Of a DNA stretch of 19,369 bases, positions 14,216 through 19,369 are shown in pieces. The notes below the pieces were generated by a model. That model did no database searches. It had not been told where the DNA came from and was given only the letters and a program-made list of their open reading frames with translations. How positions within the stretch are numbered: position 1 is the first letter of the stretch; the number at the start of each line of letters is the position of its first letter. A program made the translations under genes and the position numbers. This DNA comes from JBHFEI01 sp041928815 (lineage in GTDB: Bacteria > Pseudomonadota > Alphaproteobacteria > Rhizobiales > Rhizobiaceae): the NCBI RefSeq assembly GCF_041928815.1, contig NZ_JBHFEI010000030.1, forward strand, positions 1 to 19,369. The letters run 5' to 3'.

Positions 14216-14230
14216 TGTTCCTATTATGTT
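14216..14230 (-). promoter_or_regulatory. LexA (SOS) box, GTTC-N7-GTTC
   Basis: GTTC (14216-14219), seven bases, GTTC (14227-14230) is the alphaproteobacterial LexA operator. It overlaps the -10 of the operon promoter and lies 43 bp upstream of its first gene. Confidence 0.8.
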
Positions 14231-14249
14231 CCGGCAAAAGAAGGAGTCA
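14222..14249 (-). promoter_or_regulatory. Promoter of the SRAP operon
   Basis: On the minus strand, TTGACT (14244-14249) and CATAAT (14222-14227) are separated by 16 bp. The LexA box sits across the -10, so repressed transcription would be released by DNA damage. Confidence 0.7.
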
Positions 14250-14298
14250 ATGGGGCTCTGAAAGGTGGCTGTGGATTGGATTTGTCGGTGTCGCCCGC

Positions 14299-14577
14299 GA
14301 CGACCAACTGGAGATCATCCTGCCGCGGCAGAAAGAGCTCTACCAGTTGGCGCATCCGGAGACGAAGAGAGGTGGGGATCGCGGCAACCAATACACAGGC
14401 GGCAAGAAGGTGGCAGATGGCCAATTTGGCCATCTGCCAGATGACGACAAAAAGCCCGACGCCTTTCACAAAGAGCGCGCAAAGGCCACGGGAAGGAGCC
14501 CTTCTGCCGTCCATAGGCTTACACGAAACGGCGAACAGCTCGGCGAGATCGTGCTGGGGAAGATCAGGGGGACGTCG
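14299..14577 (+). pseudogene. Fragment B of a ParB-like protein
   Basis: The frame reads RQKELYQLAHPETKRGGDRGNQ, then FHKERAKATGRSPSAVHR and EIVLGKIRGTS, the middle part of a ParB-like protein. The ParB N-terminal domain is missing. After the GTS motif the family sequence stops in this frame and fragment C begins in another frame. The frame itself stays open to 14778 with unrelated sequence. Confidence 0.5.
14411..14439. repeat. 13-bp inverted repeat in ParB-like fragment B
   Basis: Bases 14411-14423 and 14427-14439 are exact reverse complements with a 3-base spacer. It lies between the ALHPET-type helix and the TGRS helix, encoding ADGQFGHLPD. Confidence 0.7.
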
Positions 14578-14582
14578 CCCGC

Positions 14583-14820
14583 GCCGATCTCGGCCCCGCA
14601 GACGAGCGTCATCACCTGCTTCGACACGAGGAACTGGTGGAGCGGATCAAGCGGGAAGCGGGGCATCAAGAGACTGTCGTTGGTGGAAAAAGTTTTTCCA
14701 CCAACGATCTTAGGAAGGACGGCAGGCGCAAGGGCCCGCAGCATGAGAAGCAATTCGCCGCAGAACTGTCCGATTTGACTGGTGACAGCAAGCGCATCAT
14801 CAACAAGAAGCTTGCCGCTC
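14583..14820 (+). pseudogene. Fragment C of a ParB-like protein
   Basis: In a different frame from fragment B, this reads ADLGPADERHHLLRHEEL, then KDGRRKGPQHEKQFAAEL and DLTGDSKRIINKKLA, again a ParB-like middle region without an N-terminal domain. It looks like a second paralogue joined to fragment B by deletion. Family sequence ends where the minus-strand acidic gene begins. Confidence 0.45.
14677..14707. repeat. 31-bp perfect palindrome in ParB-like fragment C
   Basis: Bases 14677-14691 and 14693-14707 are exact reverse complements around a single G. The position in the coding linker corresponds to those in fragments A and B. On either strand it would also form a hairpin with an A/T-rich tip. 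Confidence 0.7.
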
Positions 14821-15082
14821 ACGAGACCAGTGGCGGCTCTTCGTCTGAGAAAAACGACCGGATGCCCTCCTTGGCGACAGTCGCAAGGAACTCGTCGAAG
14901 GCCTCGCGATCGGTTGCAAACCCCTCCTCCCATTCGGTCACGTCTTCATCCTCGGTGATCACCATCATCCGCCAGTCCAGATTCGTTCCGGCCGGGCGCG
15001 AGATGTCGACGAGCACGGTTACGCCGTCCTCGGTGAACTCGCCGGAAAGCTCCGAGTAGTCGACGTCAGGTTCTTCGGTCAT
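14819..15082 (-). CDS. Small acidic protein paired with XRE regulator
   Basis: The 87-residue product is strongly acidic (many Asp and Glu, few basic residues) and has no recognised domain. It overlaps the upstream XRE gene by the four bases ATGA, so translation is probably coupled. Small acidic phage-type proteins can mimic DNA or inhibit host enzymes, but nothing here proves that. It could equally be a partner of the regulator in an unrecognised toxin-antitoxin or regulatory pair. Confidence 0.6.
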   Translation of the reverse strand: MTEEPDVDYSELSGEFTEDGVTVLVDISRPAGTNLDWRMMVITEDEDVTEWEEGFATDREAFDEFLATVAKEGIRSFFSDEEPPLVS

Positions 15083-15303
15083 TGGGTGTCCTTCAGTCGC
15101 ACACCGCCATCGATGAATTCCACGCCCGCCGCTTCCAGGGCGGTGCGGATGGCTGCGAGGGTTCGAGGCTTAAGTTCCTCGCCACGCTCAAGGCGTGTCA
15201 GCGTGTTGGTAGATACCTGAGCCGCTTCTGCGATCTCGCGCACCCCTATCTGGAGAGCAGCGCGAGCCATGCGGCATTGTGCAGGCGATAAAATCGCTTC
15301 CAT
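15079..15303 (-). CDS. XRE-family helix-turn-helix regulator
   Basis: The 74-residue product is one Cro/C1-type helix-turn-helix domain: QCRMARAALQIGVREIAEAAQVSTNTLTRLERGEELKPRTLAAIRTALEAAGVEF in outline, with the recognition helix at STNTLTRLERG. I chose ATG at 15303; the frame stays open to 15393 without homology. It is the first gene of a two-gene unit with the acidic protein and diverges from the 127-aa gene, so it may regulate both. Confidence 0.85.
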   Translation of the reverse strand: MEAILSPAQCRMARAALQIGVREIAEAAQVSTNTLTRLERGEELKPRTLAAIRTALEAAGVEFIDGGVRLKDTQ

Positions 15304-15392
15304 GTATGAAAATCGCCTTGACGTAGCGAATAAGGATGGTATTCTCCACACCGTAGCGAAAACGCAACGCAATAGCAAGGATCCCGCCGCCA

Positions 15393-15776
15393 ATGCGAAC
15401 CCAGAGCCATGCCATCAAACCGGACAGAATTGCCCTGCCGAGACGCCTCGTTCCGAGAACGCCGCAGTGCGTGCTCGACCTTCTGCGCCAGCTCAACAAT
15501 CCGCCCCCGACGCGGTTTGCCGTCGGAGACATGATCACGTATGTCGGCACGGACGGCTTCCGCCGGTGCGTTACCATCCTTGGCCTAGATGGTGGCAACA
15601 ACGCCGATGTCATGGTCTATGACGGCACTCCGAACTACGCCTTTATCACCATCGAGGAACTATCCTGCCTCCGGATCATCGAGATCACCTGCATGTCGCT
15701 CGCAGATGTCGACATGTATCGTCGGTTCCTTGACCTACCGCCGCTCGACATCGAACTCGAGGCGGCGCGCTCTTAG
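15393..15776 (+). CDS. 127-residue hypothetical protein
   Basis: The product has a basic N-terminus and then a compact region (FAVGDMITYVGTDGFRRCVTILGL, ADVMVYDGTPNYAFITIEEL) that looks like a small beta-rich fold. No family is recognised. AAGGA lies about ten bases before the ATG. It diverges from the XRE gene, and an intrinsic terminator follows, so it is transcriptionally separate from the OLD-type gene. Confidence 0.5.
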   Translation: MRTQSHAIKPDRIALPRRLVPRTPQCVLDLLRQLNNPPPTRFAVGDMITYVGTDGFRRCVTILGLDGGNNADVMVYDGTPNYAFITIEELSCLRIIEITCMSLADVDMYRRFLDLPPLDIELEAARS

Positions 15777-16028
15777 CCGCCCTACAACCGCCCGCACAGC
15801 CCCGCTGACGCGCATCAGTGCCAAAGCGGCACTTTACAGCCACCACACGCCAACGGCCGCCCACGGCCTTCCTGACCCGCTCCGCATGGCGGGCACCTGC
15901 CGGCGTGCGCCTTCGGGCGGCACCCGGCTCTTCCTTACCGCGCCCTTATGGGTTGGGGCGCGCTCGCCGTCGGCCGGTCTCCTCAACGGCCGGCGGCACC
16001 TCTTCCGCCACCACAGCACTGCCAGAAG
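15777..16028. other. High-GC gap before the AT-rich gene
   Basis: No convincing gene. A small hairpin (AGTGCC 15817-15822 with GGCACT 15828-15833) follows the 127-aa gene. The rest has several short GC-rich inverted repeats. Base composition drops sharply after the terminator that follows. Confidence 0.4.
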
Positions 16029-16060
16029 CCTCGCCGGATTCACCAACCGGCGGGGTTTTT
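16029..16060 (+). terminator. Rho-independent terminator upstream of the OLD-type gene
   Basis: A 9-bp stem (16029-16037 with 16047-16055, one G-T pair) and 9-nt loop is directly followed by five T (16056-16060). It isolates the OLD-type gene from upstream transcription. Confidence 0.85.
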
Positions 16061-16155
16061 AGTGTTGGACCAGCAGTAGTGAGGTTACACTCGAAATGCA
16101 TCTAGACAACCGAAGACGCCTCGGAGAAAATTCATTGATCTCAGAGGAAATTAAG

Positions 16156-18039
16156 ATGCGCTATACAAAATTTCGGATTCAAAATTTTAAGGGTATCAAG
16201 GACACGACAATTGACCTGGACTCAAACGGAGATGCTTCGATCTTTCCATTAGTCGGCCTCAATGAAAGCGGAAAGACAACGATCCTTGAGGCAATATACA
16301 GCTTCTCGCCAGATTACAGCAGCATCAGGCTTTTTGGCGATCGCGTTGACACAGTTGAAGACAACGTTCCACGCCATCTGCTGGCCAGCTTCACAGGTAT
16401 AGTTAGTATCTCGGCGACTTTGCGACTGGACAATACAGACCGCACAAAGATAATAGCCTCAAACCAAGATGAAGGAATGACGCTAGATATCATTCCCGAT
16501 GAGGTTACGCTCACTCGCTGCCATCATTTCGTGAACGGAAATAACGTTTCAAAAGAAAATTTAGTCGATTCATATCCTAGAATTAAAACGAAAGGAAATA
16601 AAAAATTTCGCGAACCAAGCAAAGAAGAAAAAGATTCTATCTGGCATAACTATTACGCCGAAACTCCAGATATAGCATATTATCCGACGTTTGTATTTGA
16701 CTTTCCGAAGAAAATTTATCTTAGCGGTGAATTTGGTCGAAAAGATAATCTATATAGACAAGTTTTCCAAGATATATTAGACCAAGACGGCCAAGGATAT
16801 AGTATAGAGCAATCCATTGTCCAACGTGTTCAAAATGTAGAATTTGAGGTGCCGTGGCTATCATTTCTATCCTCGTGGTCATCACACAGGGATAAAGATA
16901 AGATCCAGCAGGTAATGGACCGAGCAGGCGCGACCGTTACTAAGTTAGTATTGGGGAGGTGGAATGAAATATTTGGAGAAAAGCCCGCCGGAAAGGAGAT
17001 TGTTATAAGCTACGAAATTTCCGAAGGGGAGAAGAAGAATTCAGCAGGTGTACTCGAAAAAATAAATAAACACAACGTTTTTATTAAATTTAATATTAGA
17101 GATGGAACTCGACGATTCGAAATTAATGACAGGTCATTGGGATTCCGTTGGTTTTTCGCCTTTATGCTATTTACGCAATTCCGTGTCGCTAGAAAAAGAA
17201 CGAATTCTGTCCTGTTCCTGTTTGACGAGCCGGCTGCAAATCTACATGCAGCCGCTCAGCAAAAACTCATAGAAAGCTTTCCAGCGATTGCAAAAAATCA
17301 GAATATGCTTATATATACCACTCATTCTCACTATATGATTGAACCAAAATGGCTTGAGCAAACCTTTATTATTACAAATAGAGCGGATGCTCCCCCAGCA
17401 TCTATAATGGATGCGGTTTCCCTGGACGACGAATCTCTTGATGTGCGCGCCACAAAGTATAGGTCATTTGTCAACGACCATCCCAGTAAAACAAGCTATT
17501 TTCAACCAATACTTGACCGTCTTGATGTAGTTCCCTCTCGTTTCGACATCGCTAGGCAATCTGTTATAATGGAAGGAAAGTCCGATTATTACATTTTGAG
17601 ATATGCCTCTTCGCTTCTACGCCGTGCAGATTTGCCATTGGTTCCCGCAATGGGAGCCGGGACACTCGATTCGTTAATTTCAATACATTTAGGTTGGGGC
17701 TTAAATTACTTGTTTGTCTTGGATTCTGATAAGCAAGGTCGCGTTGAAAGAGAAAGATACATTTCAACGCTTGCGGTCCGTCCAGGAGATATCGTTTGCT
17801 TAGACACCTTGGTTGAAGGGCTAAAAGAAATCGAGAATCTTCTTGATGAACCTGCACTTGATATAATTAAATCTGCGATCAATAGCACTGACGCGCCAAC
17901 AAAAAATCAGATTCGACGATTTTTTCAAGAGCGCTTGGCATCAGAGAATATCGTCGATTTGTCTCCGGAGTTTAGAACGAATGCGATCCGATTGTTAGAA
18001 GCTATTCACTCACGTCTTATCGATACCGAACGGCGATAG
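16156..18039 (+). CDS. OLD-family ATPase with C-terminal TOPRIM nuclease domain
   Basis: The 627-residue protein joins an SMC/ABC-type ATPase to a TOPRIM domain. Seen in sequence: Walker A GLNESGKT (34-41), signature-like SLGFRW (327-332), Walker B LFLFDEP (353-359), a histidine switch TTHS (388-391), TOPRIM glutamate 473 in MEGKSD, DxD at 523-525 in LDSD, and an acidic LKEIENL motif near 556-562. OLD-family proteins are DNA nucleases, several of which act in phage defence (for example GajA of Gabija). No UvrD-type helicase or reverse transcriptase gene is adjacent, so a class 1 (stand-alone) type is likely. I chose ATG at 16156 because GAGG lies eight bases upstream; the frame opens 60 bases earlier. 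Codon use is visibly AT-rich, unlike its neighbours, so it was probably acquired recently. Confidence 0.88.
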   Translation: MRYTKFRIQNFKGIKDTTIDLDSNGDASIFPLVGLNESGKTTILEAIYSFSPDYSSIRLFGDRVDTVEDNVPRHLLASFTGIVSISATLRLDNTDRTKIIASNQDEGMTLDIIPDEVTLTRCHHFVNGNNVSKENLVDSYPRIKTKGNKKFREPSKEEKDSIWHNYYAETPDIAYYPTFVFDFPKKIYLSGEFGRKDNLYRQVFQDILDQDGQGYSIEQSIVQRVQNVEFEVPWLSFLSSWSSHRDKDKIQQVMDRAGATVTKLVLGRWNEIFGEKPAGKEIVISYEISEGEKKNSAGVLEKINKHNVFIKFNIRDGTRRFEINDRSLGFRWFFAFMLFTQFRVARKRTNSVLFLFDEPAANLHAAAQQKLIESFPAIAKNQNMLIYTTHSHYMIEPKWLEQTFIITNRADAPPASIMDAVSLDDESLDVRATKYRSFVNDHPSKTSYFQPILDRLDVVPSRFDIARQSVIMEGKSDYYILRYASSLLRRADLPLVPAMGAGTLDSLISIHLGWGLNYLFVLDSDKQGRVERERYISTLAVRPGDIVCLDTLVEGLKEIENLLDEPALDIIKSAINSTDAPTKNQIRRFFQERLASENIVDLSPEFRTNAIRLLEAIHSRLIDTERR

Positions 18040-18097
18040 TTATCACATAATCGCCGTTGCTACAGGTTAGCTCAAGAGAGTGTTCTGACGGACATGA

Positions 18098-18703
18098 CTA
18101 CCCCGTCATCGCCAGATCCAGCGGCTCGTCGCTCAACTGCCCAAACGGCTCGATCACGATCACCCCGCCTTCGCGAACCGTGACTGCCGTTACACGGCCA
18201 CCCACCGCTGGTTCGATCCTCGCCTGTTCAGCGACGAGGCGCATCATTGCGGCGATGGCGCCATCGCCCTGTAAGGCGTCGACGAATCCACCCTTCGTTG
18301 CCGGCGTGACAAGCACATGAGGAATGTCGACAACCTCGAAGGGTTTTGCGCCGTGCTTGTCGTGTGTTGATAACGTGAATGCCTGCGACCCGTCGTCCCA
18401 TCCGATAACGAAGATGTCGACATCGCCGACGGGTTCTTTCGTCCGAAGCTGATTAAAAAACAGCCGGCCAAAATCCTCAAATGTCCGGCGCAGATGAGCG
18501 AAGTCCCGCGCCTCTGAGACGGTCATGCGACACACAAGGTCTAGCGCCTTCATCGGGCCTCGCGTTGCGATGACTGCGCTCAGATGCGGGATGGGTGCGA
18601 ACTTGGTCCAGTTGCCGAGGTTGCCGGCTCCATCGGCGGTAATCTTCGTATCGGTCAGCATCGTAACGACGTTGTCGAGGCGGAGTATGTTTACCATAGT
18701 CAT
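18098..18703 (-). CDS. Phage-type protein, possible Ntn-hydrolase-like fold
   Basis: The 201-residue product starts MTMVNILRLDN and has strand-rich motifs (VTMLTDTKITADG, HLSAVIATRG, VDIFVIGWDDGSQAFTLST, GGRVTAVTVREGGV) like phage-borne proteins with a proteasome-type Ntn-hydrolase fold. Removal of Met1 would expose Thr2, as in such enzymes, but that role is speculative. The ATG at 18703 overlaps the stop of the preceding gene (ATGA), which supports this start over the ATG at 18697. It is the last gene of a minus-strand phage-like operon and converges on the OLD-type gene. Confidence 0.6.
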   Translation of the reverse strand: MTMVNILRLDNVVTMLTDTKITADGAGNLGNWTKFAPIPHLSAVIATRGPMKALDLVCRMTVSEARDFAHLRRTFEDFGRLFFNQLRTKEPVGDVDIFVIGWDDGSQAFTLSTHDKHGAKPFEVVDIPHVLVTPATKGGFVDALQGDGAIAAMMRLVAEQARIEPAVGGRVTAVTVREGGVIVIEPFGQLSDEPLDLAMTG

Positions 18704-18900
18704 CGGATGATGATTCCCTTCGTGATTGATGTTGTAGCGATTGCCGAGGCCGTGCCGGCGAAAGCCGTGAGCGTGGCACCCGTGAGGCTCAGGCTTGTTC
18801 CAACGGACAGAAATAGCGGCGTGAAGATGGGGTCCGCCACAATGGGCGCGGCGAGCCGGTGATGGCCGTCGGGGTTTAGTGGCCTCGCGATGTATCTCAC
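18700..18900 (-). CDS. 66-residue phage-type protein with hydrophobic segment
   Basis: The product has a polar N-terminus and a hydrophobic, Ala/Thr/Ser-rich stretch from about residue 27 to 63 that could be membrane-spanning. Start is GTG at 18900, overlapping the upstream stop by GTGA, and its own stop overlaps the next start by ATGA. No family is recognised; chained overlaps support that it is real. Confidence 0.55.
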   Translation of the reverse strand: MRYIARPLNPDGHHRLAAPIVADPIFTPLFLSVGTSLSLTGATLTAFAGTASAIATTSITKGIIIR

Positions 18901-19292
18901 GCCGCCACCCTTTCCGGCACGATCCGCTCACCGATCGTGTCCGGCCAGGTCCGCAGCCTTTCGGTCGTGACGCCGTCTTGCCTGATGACTGTCAAATCGA
19001 CATGACCGCCGACGCAGTGCCATTCGACTGCACGACCGTCCGCGCCGGCACCCCGATGCGACCGAAAGATCTCGAGAAGGTCGGCGCCGACACGGCGCAC
19101 CCATGCGTCAGGCCTTTCGCCAGGCCGCGCCGCCACCCAGGAAGGTGGATCGAAGTCCTCAGATAGAGGCACGCCGAAGAAAAGCGCCTCCGGCACCGTC
19201 AACGTAAAGGGCTCTACGTCTTTGTGGCGGTCGGTCCAAAACACACGATGGAGCGCACCGATCGTCGGTGACCAGCCGGCAATGACAACTTC
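18897..19292 (-). pseudogene. 5'-truncated paralogue of the Ntn-hydrolase-like gene
   Basis: From the IS-side junction the frame reads LEVVIAGWSPTIGALHRVFWTD and continues to a VGGHVDLTVIRQDGV motif near its end. These align with VDIFVIGWDDGSQAFTLST and VGGRVTAVTVREGGV of the 201-aa neighbour, so it looks like the C-terminal part of a related protein that has lost its N-terminus. Coding character extends upstream of the first possible start (GTG at 19244) right to the IS end, which argues for truncation by insertion and against a genuine 115-aa gene. Confidence 0.55.
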
Positions 19293-19294
19293 TA

Positions 19295-19369
19295 GAGCAG
19301 ATTCGACTTATTCCGGGTCATATCCTGCGGCCTCGAAATAGTGTCGGCATTCCTTTGGCGTGAAGGCGG
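19295..19369 (-). mobile_element. End of an IS630-family element (continues past window)
   Basis: The transposase 3' end is followed within about 15 bp by a change to phage-like coding sequence. A TA dinucleotide at 19293-19294, the IS630-type target, suggests the element boundary there. The other end is outside the window, so terminal repeats cannot be verified. Confidence 0.5.
19308..19369 (-). CDS. IS630-family transposase, C-terminal end (partial)
   Basis: The last 19 codons read AFTPKECRHYFEAAGYDPE then stop, closely matching the usual C-terminus of alphaproteobacterial IS630-type transposases (the pattern TPxECxNYFxAAGYD). The rest of the gene, with the DDE catalytic domain, lies beyond the right edge, so intactness cannot be judged. 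Confidence 0.7.
   Translation of the reverse strand, partial: AFTPKECRHYFEAAGYDPE

Noticed and set aside
15834..16046. Short frames in the high-GC gap before the OLD-type gene
   Set aside because: No start signal, no domain, and composition like shadow frames.
16156..18039. Gabija or retron system
   Set aside because: No UvrD-type helicase or reverse transcriptase gene in the window; only the OLD-type gene is present.

Overview
The window looks like a chromosomal piece of an alphaproteobacterium of the order Hyphomicrobiales (Rhizobiales), most likely Rhizobiaceae. This rests on high G+C, a 301-residue RpoH, and a cell-cycle cluster with EipA (DUF1134), ChpT, a CtrA-type master regulator and SciP (DUF1153), plus GANTC clusters and TTAA-N7-TTAA-like sites. 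No species can be named from the sequence alone.

Layout, left part (1-12,452, core genome). rpoH and rluD lie on the minus strand. A small membrane protein and a TrmH-family RNA methyltransferase form a plus-strand pair. A membrane-anchored coiled-coil protein follows on the minus strand. Next come eipA (minus) and chpT (plus), divergently arranged around a near-consensus CtrA site, an atypical single-domain response regulator, ctrA (minus), a FliJ-like coiled-coil gene diverging from ctrA across a 439-bp regulatory region, a small GNAT protein, and sciP (minus). A LuxR-type regulator and mnmA (plus) close the core part, followed by a tRNA-Met gene with its own promoter. ChpT is the phosphotransferase that feeds CtrA, SciP antagonises CtrA, and EipA is an envelope protein with a CtrA-like site upstream, so this stretch is a compact CtrA circuit.

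Right part (12,453-19,369, accessory). Directly after the tRNA 3' end the sequence becomes mosaic and phage-like, as expected for an island or decayed prophage using a tRNA attachment site. It holds three decayed ParB-like gene fragments, each with a long perfect palindrome in its linker. An SRAP/YedK operon (68-aa protein, zinc-ribbon protein, SRAP) sits behind a canonical promoter whose -10 overlaps an alphaproteobacterial LexA box. There is also an XRE regulator overlapping an acidic 87-aa protein, and an orphan 127-aa protein. A strikingly AT-rich OLD-type ATPase/TOPRIM nuclease gene stands alone. Minus-strand phage-type genes follow, including a probable Ntn-hydrolase-like protein and a truncated probable paralogue, and the window ends in the 3' end of an IS630-family transposase that appears to have cut that paralogue.

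The most interesting points are the stand-alone OLD-type gene (candidate anti-phage cargo), the shared palindromes in the ParB-like remnants, the LexA-controlled SRAP operon, and the CtrA/GANTC signals in the cell-cycle cluster. No integrase, second attachment site, CRISPR array or rRNA was seen.
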